Notes: a model not told the origin generated them from the letters alone. Numbered from the stretch's first letter, positions 1 through 6,414 are shown. The stretch: DNA of 7,137 nucleotides from Limiplasma sp045538465 (GCA_045538465.1 JAZSRK010000027.1:1-7137); one strand, 5' to 3'. Numbers and translations are program-made.

Positions 1-266
1 AAGGCCTTGGTATCGTTCGCACCAAAAGCCTGCGCCATGGGAATGGAAAAGCCCTGTGCAAAGCCCTGCACCATGCCGGTGAACAGCCACAGGAACCAGT
101 CGGAGGAACCCAGCGCGGCCAGCGCAGAAACGCCTTCCACCACGCCCACCACTTGGGCATCCACCACGGTATAGAGCTGCTGGAACACATTGCCCAGCAT
201 CAGGGGAAAGGCCACCGCCAGCAAAAGCCTGATGGGGCTTCCTTCGGTCATGTTACGGGTCTTCAT
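1..266 (-). CDS. MATE family efflux transporter, N-terminal part
   Basis: Only the first 88 codons are present; the gene runs off the left edge. MATE proteins are 12-helix inner-membrane antiporters that export drugs or metabolites in exchange for Na+ or H+. The visible part has a short polar N-terminus (residues 1-11), then a first membrane helix at about 12-36 with the motif FPLMLGNVFQQLY, followed by VVDAQVVG, an Ala/Gly-rich turn (ALAALGSS, 49-55), a second hydrophobic stretch at about 57-78, and an AQAFGA motif at 78-83. This order is typical of the NorM/DinF-like branch common in Clostridia. The ATG overlaps the stop codon of the upstream deacylase gene (ATGA, 263-266), so translation is probably coupled; AAGGA about 9 nt before the ATG, inside that gene, can serve as ribosome binding site. 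It is the last visible gene of a four-gene operon. The substrate cannot be predicted. Confidence 0.9.
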   Translation of the reverse strand, partial: MKTRNMTEGSPIRLLLAVAFPLMLGNVFQQLYTVVDAQVVGVVEGVSALAALGSSDWFLWLFTGMVQGFAQGFSIPMAQAFGANDTKA

Positions 267-736
267 GCTTCGACATCCTTGCTTACATTGATCCATGCGG
301 TATAGCCGGAGTGCTGCTCCAGCTGGGGAATGGTGAGCTGAATGGCGCTATTGGCGCTTCCGCAGGCGGGGTAGACCGTCTCGAAGCGTTTCAGGGACTC
401 ATCCAGATATACTGTAACCCCTTCGTTGACGGCAAAGGGACACACGCCGCCCACGCCGTGGCCGATGAGCTGCTCCACCTCATCGCCGTGGGGCATCACC
501 GCTTTCACGCCAAACTGGCCCTTGTATTTCTTGTTATCGATGCGGGCATCGCCAGCGGCTACAATCAGGATGGGCTGATCGTTCACCTTGAAGGACAGAC
601 TCTTGGCAATGCGGCAGGGCTCGCAGCCGAGAGCCGCCGCTGCCAGCTCCACCGTGGCGCTGGATACGGGAAACTCCAGAATCTGATTCTCCATGCCGTG
701 CAAACGGAAATAATAGCGTACTTTTTCAATGGCCAT
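263..736 (-). CDS. ybaK: YbaK/EbsC family aminoacyl-tRNA deacylase
   Basis: A 157-residue single-domain protein of the YbaK/aminoacyl-tRNA synthetase-associated (ProX/INS-like) family. Known members hydrolyse mischarged aminoacyl-tRNA in trans in the cytoplasm, for example Cys-tRNA(Pro) or Ala-tRNA(Pro). Family features visible here are SSATVELAAAALG (25-37), IAKSLSF with the conserved lysine K45, AGDARIDNKKYK (61-72), the glycine-rich IGHGVGGVCPF (91-101), LDESLKRF (111-118) and ACGSANSAI (124-132). The length is that of a complete stand-alone member. The start at 736 fits the family N-terminus (MxIEKVRxYF) although its ribosome site (AAAGG, about 10 nt upstream) is weak. It begins 24 nt after the HD gene, and its stop overlaps the MATE start by 4 bp. 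Which tRNA or amino acid it edits cannot be told from the sequence. Confidence 0.93.
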   Translation of the reverse strand: MAIEKVRYYFRLHGMENQILEFPVSSATVELAAAALGCEPCRIAKSLSFKVNDQPILIVAAGDARIDNKKYKGQFGVKAVMPHGDEVEQLIGHGVGGVCPFAVNEGVTVYLDESLKRFETVYPACGSANSAIQLTIPQLEQHSGYTAWINVSKDVEA

Positions 737-760
737 TGCAGTTCTTGCCTTTCGAAAGGT

Positions 761-1384
761 TTATTTGGCGCCGGGCTTCCATGGAGGCGGGCACAGCAGC
801 GTGGTGCGGCCGATGTCCGGCAGCACATCGTAAAGGGAGCAGCCCATGCGCTCCTCAAAGGCTTCCTTGTGGCGGAAGGTCACGTCCCAGCCCTTGATGT
901 AGCTTTCCATGATGCCGTAGCGGCGGGTCACATCCACGAAGCGCTTTTCCAGAATCACGAAGCCGTAGTCGGTGGCGAGGGCATCACAGATCTGGATCAG
1001 CTTGTCGTAGTCGTCAGCTTCGGTCTGGCAGATGTACGCCTTGATGGCCTGCTCGTGAGGCGTGGCGGGTTCGTAGCCAAACTCATCCTGCATCTGGGGA
1101 TAGGAGTGGGTCATGCAGATGCGGGCCACCTCGTCCCAGCCTTTGTCCATGGCGTAGCGGTAGCCTTCGTACACATGGGTGGGGATATCCACGATGCCCA
1201 CCCGGCGGCCGATATCATGCAGCATGCCCACGATGTGCGCCTTGTGGGCATCCATGCCGGGCACCTTCTGGGCAATATTCCGGGCAGCCAGTCCCACGTT
1301 CAGGGAGTGCTTCACCCATGGGCCGGGATTCAGCTGGCCAGCCAGTTCCAGCTCCTGCATAGCCTGTTCGTATGTGGGCAGCAT
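761..1384 (-). CDS. HD domain-containing phosphohydrolase
   Basis: A 207-residue soluble HD-superfamily protein. The expected metal ligands are visible in order: H26 in VKHSLNVG, the H56-D57 doublet in GMLHDIGR, and D134 in CDALATDYG; H93 in MTHSYP is a likely extra active-site histidine. HD proteins of this size use divalent metals to hydrolyse phosphoester bonds in nucleotides or related compounds, but the exact substrate is unknown here. The C-terminal third (about 140-207) has no motif I recognise. A strong AAGGAGG (1392-1398) lies 7 nt before the ATG, in the 16-nt gap after the MazG-like gene, so the two are surely cotranscribed. Its position between a MazG-like pyrophosphohydrolase and a tRNA deacylase suggests a clean-up role on nucleotides, which is inference only. 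Confidence 0.88.
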   Translation of the reverse strand: MLPTYEQAMQELELAGQLNPGPWVKHSLNVGLAARNIAQKVPGMDAHKAHIVGMLHDIGRRVGIVDIPTHVYEGYRYAMDKGWDEVARICMTHSYPQMQDEFGYEPATPHEQAIKAYICQTEADDYDKLIQICDALATDYGFVILEKRFVDVTRRYGIMESYIKGWDVTFRHKEAFEERMGCSLYDVLPDIGRTTLLCPPPWKPGAK

Positions 1385-1400
1385 GCGGATTCCTCCTTGC

Positions 1401-1739
1401 TCACCAGCGCTCCATATTGCGCTGGAATTTCTCGGTATAGGATGCTTTCAGCTCCTCGGGCGTGATGGAGAAACAGTTCATGATATCGCCGTAATACATC
1501 AGCACATCGGCCATTTCCTCCACAAAATGCTGACGCACTTCGCCGGGCTCCGATATGGGCTGGTGTCCATTCTTTTTGATGATCTCCGCTACTTCGCCGA
1601 TCTCGCCCACCAGCCAGAGCAGCTTGTTTTTGCCGGTGGCGGGCTCGATGGGCTCCCACTTGCCCTGATATCGCTCCTGCAACTGGCGCTGCATCTCCAG
1701 CATTTCGCTAAGGGAAAAGTCGTTTGTAGGATGAACCAT
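1401..1739 (-). CDS. MazG-like nucleotide pyrophosphohydrolase
   Basis: A 112-residue all-alpha protein of the MazG/NTP-PPase superfamily. The metal-binding signature is visible as ExxE at E46-E49 (GEIGEVAEII) and ExxD at E75-D78 (VEEMADVLMYYGDI), the spacing of short single-domain members. These enzymes bind Mg2+ and cleave (d)NTPs to the monophosphate and pyrophosphate in the cytoplasm; some remove non-canonical nucleotides. The N-terminus (FSLSEMLEMQRQLQERY) resembles the first helix of this family. It is the first gene of the leftward operon: AAAGGAGG (1748-1755) lies 8 nt before the ATG, and a good promoter lies just upstream. A dimer of the short dUTPase/iMazG type is likely by family. 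The true substrate, canonical or damaged nucleotide, cannot be decided. Confidence 0.88.
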   Translation of the reverse strand: MVHPTNDFSLSEMLEMQRQLQERYQGKWEPIEPATGKNKLLWLVGEIGEVAEIIKKNGHQPISEPGEVRQHFVEEMADVLMYYGDIMNCFSITPEELKASYTEKFQRNMERW

Positions 1740-1775
1740 GGGGCAAGCCTCCTTTTGTGCGGATGTTTCCTATGC

Positions 1776-1803
1776 ATTGTAGCAGAACAGCAGGGAAAGT
1801 CAA
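1776..1803 (-). promoter_or_regulatory. Promoter of the mazG-like/HD/ybaK/MATE operon
   Basis: On the minus strand a -35 TTGACT (1798-1803) and a -10 TACAAT (1776-1781) are separated by 16 bp, and TGC before the -10 gives an extended -10. Transcription should start near 1769, about 30 nt before the first start codon. This fits a vegetative sigma-A promoter and explains expression of the whole four-gene operon. Start site not shown experimentally. Confidence 0.75.
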
Positions 1804-1826
1804 TGCCTGTTGTGTGCTTGTTTTGG

Positions 1827-1855
1827 TTGACTTTTTGTCCCATTACCGATATTAT
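1827..1855 (+). promoter_or_regulatory. Promoter of the ROK fructokinase gene
   Basis: TTGACT (1827-1832) and TATTAT (1850-1855) are separated by the ideal 17 bp. Transcription should start near 1862, giving a leader of about 26 nt with AAGGGAGG (1873-1880) 7 nt before the ATG at 1888. The -35 elements of this promoter and of the opposite one are only 23 bp apart, so one regulator bound between them could affect both. Confidence 0.75.
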
Positions 1856-1887
1856 TTGTACGTATTTATCACAAGGGAGGAACGGCT

Positions 1888-2772
1888 ATGCGGAAGATCG
1901 GCGCTTTGGAAGCAGGCGGCACCAAGATGGTGCTGGCGGTATATTGGGAGGACGGCACGGAGATCGAGCGGATCACCCTGCCCACAGAAAGCCCGGAGGA
2001 GACCATGCCGCCCATGATCGCGTTTTTCCGCCGCCATCAGGTGGATGCACTGGGCGTTGGCAGCTTTGGCCCGCTGGAATTGCATCCCGATGCGCCCAAT
2101 TATGGCAATATCACTTCTACGCCTAAGCTGAAATGGAAGGATTACCCCCTCTTAAAGAACCTGCTGGACGGGATGGACATACCAGCGAAAATTGATACCG
2201 ATGTGAATGCCGCTGCTTTGGCAGAGGTGGAAATGGGTGCGGCCCGAGGCTGCCGCAATGCGGTGTACATGACCATCGGCACCGGCGTGGGCGGCGGTGT
2301 GTATACCGAAGGCAAGCTGCTGCACGGGTTGGTGCACCCGGAAGTGGGGCATATGCTGCTCAGACCGCATCCGGCAGACCCCAACCCCCGCGGCGTATGC
2401 CCATACCACGAAAGCTGTCTGGAAGGTTTGGCAGCCGGCCCGGCCATTGGCGCCCGTGTACAGGGCGATGCCCGCGAACTGCCGGATGACCATCCTACCT
2501 TTGCCATCGAAGCCCATTATCTGGCGCAGATGTGCGTCAACCTGATCGTAACGTTGAGCCCGGAGAAGATCATTCTGGGCGGCGGCGTGCTGGGTCGGGA
2601 CTGCCTTTTGCCCATGGTGCGCAAGGAGACCGTTCGCCTCTTGGGCGGTTATGTGCAAACCCCCGCCATTTTGGAGGATATCGACAACTACATCGTTGCG
2701 CCGCAGCTGTTCCCGGTGAGTGGGCTGGTGGGCAGCTTCCTGCTGGGCAAGCAAGCGCTGGCAGAACAATAA
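1888..2772 (+). CDS. scrK: ROK family sugar kinase, probable fructokinase
   Basis: A 294-residue ROK kinase that phosphorylates a hexose with ATP in the cytoplasm. Visible motifs are the N-terminal phosphate-binding loop LEAGGTK (7-13), GVGSFGPLEL (57-65), TDVNAAALAE with the catalytic aspartate D104, and TIGTGVGGGV (129-138). The zinc site is H155 followed by CPYHESC with C171, H174 and C177. The C-terminal IILGGGV is at 228-234. The LEAGGTK start and the CPYH..C zinc motif are those of the ScrK/GmuE (YdhR) fructokinase branch rather than glucokinase or NagK. The length is normal and there is no DNA-binding N-terminal domain, so it is an enzyme and not a ROK repressor. It is monocistronic, with its own promoter and a hairpin terminator. 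Fructose or possibly mannose is the expected substrate; no sucrose or mannan gene lies nearby to confirm it. Confidence 0.92.
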   Translation: MRKIGALEAGGTKMVLAVYWEDGTEIERITLPTESPEETMPPMIAFFRRHQVDALGVGSFGPLELHPDAPNYGNITSTPKLKWKDYPLLKNLLDGMDIPAKIDTDVNAAALAEVEMGAARGCRNAVYMTIGTGVGGGVYTEGKLLHGLVHPEVGHMLLRPHPADPNPRGVCPYHESCLEGLAAGPAIGARVQGDARELPDDHPTFAIEAHYLAQMCVNLIVTLSPEKIILGGGVLGRDCLLPMVRKETVRLLGGYVQTPAILEDIDNYIVAPQLFPVSGLVGSFLLGKQALAEQ

Positions 2773-2787
2773 AAACAACGATCGAAT

Positions 2788-2834
2788 AAAGCAACGGGAT
2801 CGTCAGCCTGTGAGGCAGGCGATCCCGTTGCTTT
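2788..2834. terminator. Bidirectional intrinsic terminator between convergent genes
   Basis: A perfect 15-bp inverted repeat, AAAGCAACGGGATCG (2788-2802) and its complement (2820-2834), encloses a 17-nt loop that holds a second small stem (GCCT/AGGC). The arms end in AAA/TTT, giving a T-rich 3' side on the plus strand; the minus strand continues T-rich past the arm. It starts 16 nt after the ROK kinase stop and lies 20 nt past the stop of the opposing GH28 gene, so it probably terminates both. The short T tracts make it less than ideal on either strand. Confidence 0.85.
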
Positions 2835-2854
2835 CATATTATATAGCTGTGTGA

Positions 2855-4411
2855 TCACTCGCGAATGACCTGCTGCACATGATCGCAGATCAATTCTTCG
2901 CCGTTCTGCCCTGCCATGGCTACGTTTTTAAGCTTGAGCTCTTTTACGTAGCTGGCGATAAGCCCTTTGTTCAGGCAGGGTTCGATGCCTTCTGCCATAA
3001 CAGGTGCCATGGGCTGGCTGTTGGGGTCGAAAGTGAAGGTGACGTTTTCCAGCGTGAGCCGCTCCACTGGCTGTTCCGGTAAGCCCAGCAGATAACCGGC
3101 GCAAGCACCGCATTTCTCCACATTTACATTGCGGAAGGTAATGCTGCCCACATAGGGGGTGGTGTCATCCACCGGTGCAGGTTCACGGGATTGCACCCAT
3201 TGGCTGTGCCCGTCTGGGTCGCAGAAATACAGGCAGTTCACCGTGAAGGGCGCGCCTACCTTCTCCATGCGCACGTTGTCAAACACGATGTTGTCGATGA
3301 TGCCATCCTTGCCGCGCCCTCGCCGGGTCTTGATGCGCAGTCCCCGGTCAGTGTTGCGCATGAGGCAGTGGCTTACTGTTACATCGCAAACACCACCGGC
3401 CATTTCGCTGCCTGCGGTCATACCGCCATGCCCGTTTTCCATCAGGCAATGCTGGATGCGGATATTTTTGCAAGGGCGACGATAGCGGCGCCCCATATAG
3501 ATCTTGCCGGCCTTCAGGGCGATGCAGTCATCCCCCAAAGAAAAGTGTGCGCCTAGCAGCAATACGTTCTGACAGCTTTCCGGGTCGAAACCATCGGTGT
3601 TTGGGCTGTCTGCCGGTGCTGTAACGGAAATATCGAGAAATTGCAGATCATCGCTGAAATAGGGGTGTAGGTTCCACGAAGGGCTGTTGCGAAAGGTAAG
3701 TCCTTGCACGGTAATATTGCGGCAGTGGTTTAAAAACAGGAGCCGTCCCCGCCATGCGCCCCGCTTCTGGCGGTGGTTCTGCCACCAGTCGCTCAGGTGC
3801 GCCTGCCCATCGATGATGCCTTGCCCGCAAAGCAAAGTGTCCTCTATGTTTACGCCAGTAACAGCAGCAGCAAATGTATCCAGTGGATTACCTTCCCAAC
3901 TGCCAAAGTTGTAATCGTCGGTTTCATCAGTGGTCTGTACCATGCCCGGTAAAATGGGGAAGCGGCTGCGGTCGGTTTCCAACTGTAAAACGGCATCCTT
4001 TGCCACATCTACGGTGATGCGGCTTTTTAAGAATAAGGGCGTTATCTTGTAATTGCCTGCTGGTACGAGCACCCGTCCATTTTCTGGGCAGCAGAGAATA
4101 GCAGCCTGAATGGCAGCGGTATCGTCGTGCATACCATCGCCCACTGCGCCAAAACGGCGCACGTTCAGGGTGCAGCTTTCCGGTCGAGTGTGCAGCTGAA
4201 GGCTGCCCAGCAGGGTTTCGCCATCCAGTACATCTACTTGATATGCTGTATCCGGCGTAAGCCCAAACAGACTGGTGACGGTCTTGCTGGTTTGCCCATA
4301 GGGCTTTTTATCGATAAGAAGGGTATAGGGCTTCTGGGTATGGTACAGGCCGCCGTCCTTCAGCAGCATGGTGGCGCTACGGGCAGAGACAAAGATAGGT
4401 TCGATCCGCAT
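2855..4411 (-). CDS. GH28 family polygalacturonase-like hydrolase with FN3-like N-terminal domain
   Basis: A 518-residue glycoside hydrolase of family 28, which removes galacturonate from pectic chains with inversion. Residues about 1-77 form a beta-rich, fibronectin-III-like domain (LTPDTAYQVDVLDG at 51-64). The right-handed beta-helix starts at NVRRFGAVGDGMHDDTAAIQAA (83-104). Catalytic motifs are all present: NTDGFD with D273, GDDC with D294 and D295, NGHGG with H328, and RIK with R359 and K361. There is no signal peptide, so a cytoplasmic exo-acting enzyme on imported oligogalacturonides or rhamnogalacturonan oligomers is likely; the domain layout resembles bacterial exo-polygalacturonases with an N-terminal FN3 domain. 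AGGGAGG (4420-4426) lies 8 nt before the ATG, and the gene begins 24 nt after the GH105 stop. Exo-polygalacturonase and rhamnogalacturonan galacturonohydrolase cannot be told apart by eye. Confidence 0.93.
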   Translation of the reverse strand: MRIEPIFVSARSATMLLKDGGLYHTQKPYTLLIDKKPYGQTSKTVTSLFGLTPDTAYQVDVLDGETLLGSLQLHTRPESCTLNVRRFGAVGDGMHDDTAAIQAAILCCPENGRVLVPAGNYKITPLFLKSRITVDVAKDAVLQLETDRSRFPILPGMVQTTDETDDYNFGSWEGNPLDTFAAAVTGVNIEDTLLCGQGIIDGQAHLSDWWQNHRQKRGAWRGRLLFLNHCRNITVQGLTFRNSPSWNLHPYFSDDLQFLDISVTAPADSPNTDGFDPESCQNVLLLGAHFSLGDDCIALKAGKIYMGRRYRRPCKNIRIQHCLMENGHGGMTAGSEMAGGVCDVTVSHCLMRNTDRGLRIKTRRGRGKDGIIDNIVFDNVRMEKVGAPFTVNCLYFCDPDGHSQWVQSREPAPVDDTTPYVGSITFRNVNVEKCGACAGYLLGLPEQPVERLTLENVTFTFDPNSQPMAPVMAEGIEPCLNKGLIASYVKELKLKNVAMAGQNGEELICDHVQQVIRE

Positions 4412-4435
4412 AACGCGTTCCTCCCTGTGAATGAA

Positions 4436-5515
4436 TCAGCTGCGAAGATATTCTGCGGTTGCCATCATGAAGGGGCCAACGCCCTTGCTGTCGTCGCACA
4501 CCCGGGGCTCGCTCAGATAGTAGCCAACGGAGCCATCCCGCTTGTCACTAAGGCCAGCAACGGCGCAAATGTCGCGAAGGTGCAGACCGTCATCGCTTTG
4601 GGTCAGTTTAAGGTTTACGAGGCTCTCGTAAGCTTGCTTGCCCAAGGGCAGGTATTTATCTTCGTGAAGGATGCCCAGACGCACGCCCTTCAGCAAAGCA
4701 TAAGCCATCATGGCAGAGCCGGAGGTTTCCAGATAGTTATCCGGGTGCGAACCATGATCGATGACCTGCCAATACAGACCGGTGGCTTCGTCCCGGTAAC
4801 GGAGCATACCGGTGATGGCTTCCCGGAAAAGGTCGATCAGCAAGCGATAGTGTTCATAAAGCATTTCGGAGCACAGGTCGATGCAGTCGATCAGGCTCAT
4901 TACATACCAGCCCATGGAGCGCAGCCAGAAGTTGGCGGAACAGCCGGTCTCTTTGTTGGCCCAAGGCTGCACCCGTGCGGTATCGCAGGCGTGGTAGTAC
5001 AGCTGTTTTTCTTGGCAGTATAAATACTTGCGCACATTGGCAAATTGGCTGGTGATGTCCGCGACGTTGGCCATCTTATCGAAGCGGGTCTCGTAAGCCA
5101 TGTAGAAGGGCTGTGCCATATACAGTCCATCCAGCCAGATCTGCTCTGGATAGATGCTTTTATGCCAGAAATTGCCGCATGTGCACCGGGGATGCTCCCG
5201 CAGCCGCTGCATATGAAACTCGATGGCGTTGCGGTATCGCTCGTCGCCGGTTTCGTCCAGCGCAAAAAACAGCGACTTGCCGCAATTGATGGAGTCGATA
5301 TTGTACTGGCGCAGCTCGTAATTGGGTATGCTGCCATCCGCTTGCACATAGCGGGACAGATAATCCAGCACAAAGGTACGATAATCTTGTTTGCCGGTCG
5401 CAGCGTATAGGTCGATGCAGCCTTTGAGTACGCAGCCGTCCTCGTAGTTCCAGTAGGTTTTGTAGGGCTTGTATGCGCTTAGGTATTGCTCCAGAAAGGC
5501 GTTTACGTGGCTCAT
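4436..5515 (-). CDS. yteR: GH105 unsaturated rhamnogalacturonyl hydrolase
   Basis: A 359-residue (alpha/alpha)6-barrel hydrolase of family GH105. Family enzymes hydrate the C4-C5 double bond of the unsaturated galacturonate left at the non-reducing end by lyases, releasing it from rhamnose. Compared with Bacillus YteR as I recall it, the active-site residues align at a constant offset of 14: D74 (NIDSIN), W127 and the catalytic D129 (WLDGLYMA), H175, W197 and W203 (FWLRSMGW). No signal peptide, so it acts in the cytoplasm. The frame is open to an ATG at 5581, but that codon lies between the -35 and -10 boxes of the promoter, so it cannot be in the mRNA. The ATG at 5515, with AAAGGAG 9 nt upstream, is the true start. 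It is first in an operon with the GH28 gene. Confidence 0.93.
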   Translation of the reverse strand: MSHVNAFLEQYLSAYKPYKTYWNYEDGCVLKGCIDLYAATGKQDYRTFVLDYLSRYVQADGSIPNYELRQYNIDSINCGKSLFFALDETGDERYRNAIEFHMQRLREHPRCTCGNFWHKSIYPEQIWLDGLYMAQPFYMAYETRFDKMANVADITSQFANVRKYLYCQEKQLYYHACDTARVQPWANKETGCSANFWLRSMGWYVMSLIDCIDLCSEMLYEHYRLLIDLFREAITGMLRYRDEATGLYWQVIDHGSHPDNYLETSGSAMMAYALLKGVRLGILHEDKYLPLGKQAYESLVNLKLTQSDDGLHLRDICAVAGLSDKRDGSVGYYLSEPRVCDDSKGVGPFMMATAEYLRS

Positions 5516-5524
5516 GGTGCACAG

Positions 5525-5531
5525 CTCCTTT
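5525..5531 (-). promoter_or_regulatory. Ribosome binding site that fixes the GH105 start
   Basis: AAAGGAG on the minus strand lies 9 nt before the ATG at 5515. It supports this start over the in-frame ATG 66 nt upstream, which has no ribosome site and lies upstream of the expected transcription start. Confidence 0.85.
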
Positions 5532-5542
5532 GGTAAGTGGCT

Positions 5543-5557
5543 TTGTAAACGGTAACA
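5543..5557. promoter_or_regulatory. LacI/CcpA-type operator downstream of the GH105 promoter
   Basis: TTGTAAACGGTAACA matches all defined positions of the cre consensus WTGNAANCGNWNNCW and is a near-palindrome around a central CG, the hallmark of LacI/GalR-family sites. It lies at about +4 to +18 relative to the predicted start (near 5561), where a bound protein would block initiation or elongation. Either CcpA or a local pectin-responsive LacI-family repressor could bind; no regulator gene is in the window. Confidence 0.65.
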
Positions 5558-5567
5558 ACCATTTTCG

Positions 5568-5597
5568 ATTATAGCGAACATGGGTATTGCGTGTCAA
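5568..5597 (-). promoter_or_regulatory. Consensus promoter of the GH105-GH28 operon
   Basis: On the minus strand TTGACA (5592-5597) and TATAAT (5568-5573) both match the sigma-A consensus exactly, with an 18-bp spacer. The predicted start near 5561 gives a leader of about 46 nt. So strong a core promoter on a catabolic operon implies repression, which agrees with the two flanking operators. Confidence 0.88.
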
Positions 5598-5620
5598 TGA
5601 AATATTGGCGAAAAATATGG

Positions 5621-5635
5621 ATGTAAACGCTTTCT
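5621..5635. promoter_or_regulatory. LacI/CcpA-type operator upstream of the GH105 promoter
   Basis: ATGTAAACGCTTTCT also matches all defined positions of WTGNAANCGNWNNCW. It is centred about 67 bp upstream of the predicted start and 78 bp from the downstream operator. It shares TGTAAACG with that site in the same orientation, so one protein probably binds both. Confidence 0.65.
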
Positions 5636-5677
5636 TGCACAGGACGGGTGAGGCACACTGGCGCAGGAAGTTCCCCC

Positions 5678-6397
5678 TTAGGGCAGCACTTGGCTGCCTT
5701 CGCCTAGCCAAGGTTCATATTCGTCACTGAGCAACGCGGCGTAAACACCGCCCAGTCGATGCAACTCTTTGGCGATCAGCGCAGCGAAGACCATTGCGCC
5801 CAGAGGCTGCAGGTGGGTCGTATCGCTGAGCCCATCGGGGTAGTGGGGGTATTTGCCTGCAGGCAGCGTCATGTATAGATCTTCGGCAGCGCTTTCGCCC
5901 CAACGGTCCACCGTTTCCTCGCTCATGCGGGTCAGGTCGATAAAGGCTACGGCTTCTTCTTTTGCTACGTTCTGCATAGCATTAGCCCAAGGGGCATGCT
6001 GGCGTTCCTTTGGCAGGGCGCGGTAATGGCAACGGGTAAGCGGCGAGATGAGCACGGGAATACCGCCTCTGCTTTTTGCCTCGCGGATGAATAGGCGAAG
6101 ATGATCGCTGTACACGGTATCTGCTGGTGCATAGCGAGTGGGATCTTCTGCTTTTTGATCGTTGTGGCCGAATTGGATAAAGAGAAAATCACCGGGCTGC
6201 ATTCTTGCCAAAATAGGGGAGAGGCGGCCTTCCTCCAGAAACGACTTTGTGCTGCGCCCGTTTTCTGCATGGTTTTCGATCTGTACGTCATACCGGCGGG
6301 TAAAGCGTTCAAAAACTTGTCCTATACCTGTTTGCGGATAGGTGAAGATGCTGTTTTGCCGAACTGTGGAATCGCCAGCCCAGAAGATGGTGGTCAT
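5678..6397 (-). CDS. SGNH/GDSL hydrolase, probable rhamnogalacturonan acetylesterase
   Basis: A 239-residue SGNH hydrolase resembling CE12 rhamnogalacturonan acetylesterases (YesT/RGAE type), which remove O-acetyl groups from pectic galacturonate. The four blocks are present: AGDSTV with nucleophile S10, ENGRST with G47, FGHNDQK with N79, and SDTTHLQPLGA with D192 and H195. The N-terminus starts directly at the first beta-strand (MTTIFWAGDS), so there is no signal peptide and the enzyme is cytoplasmic. The frame is open upstream to 6634, but that extension has no ribosome site, is unlike the family, and crosses the predicted promoter. The ATG at 6397 has AAAGGAG 9 nt upstream. It lies 162 nt before the GH105 gene, with no clear terminator between, so some readthrough is likely. 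Substrate assignment rests on family motifs plus the pectin neighbours. Confidence 0.88.
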   Translation of the reverse strand: MTTIFWAGDSTVRQNSIFTYPQTGIGQVFERFTRRYDVQIENHAENGRSTKSFLEEGRLSPILARMQPGDFLFIQFGHNDQKAEDPTRYAPADTVYSDHLRLFIREAKSRGGIPVLISPLTRCHYRALPKERQHAPWANAMQNVAKEEAVAFIDLTRMSEETVDRWGESAAEDLYMTLPAGKYPHYPDGLSDTTHLQPLGAMVFAALIAKELHRLGGVYAALLSDEYEPWLGEGSQVLP

Positions 6398-6406
6398 GCA
6401 AAGGGT

Positions 6407-6413
6407 CTCCTTT
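6407..6413 (-). promoter_or_regulatory. Ribosome binding site that fixes the esterase start
   Basis: AAAGGAG on the minus strand, 9 nt before the ATG at 6397. It selects this start over upstream in-frame ATGs, including the one at 6634 that almost reaches the gap gene. Confidence 0.85.
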
Positions 6414-6414
6414 C

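Noticed and set aside
311..1465. 384-codon open frame on the plus strand
   Set aside because: It lies antisense to the deacylase and HD genes, both with clear families and ribosome sites. The translation is His/Ala/Gly-rich with no domain, and it has no ribosome site. It is a shadow of GC-biased codon use.
2152..2778. 208-codon open frame antisense to the ROK kinase
   Set aside because: It covers the complement of a motif-complete kinase, shows no family features, and its start overlaps the kinase stop. Codon-bias shadow.
4127..5023. 298-codon open frame on the plus strand across GH28 and GH105
   Set aside because: It crosses two well-supported genes on the other strand and their junction, has no recognisable domain and no promoter of its own.
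5516..5581. N-terminal extension of GH105 from the ATG at 5581
   Set aside because: That ATG falls between the -35 and -10 boxes of the promoter, so the transcript would not contain it. The ATG at 5515 has a proper ribosome site.
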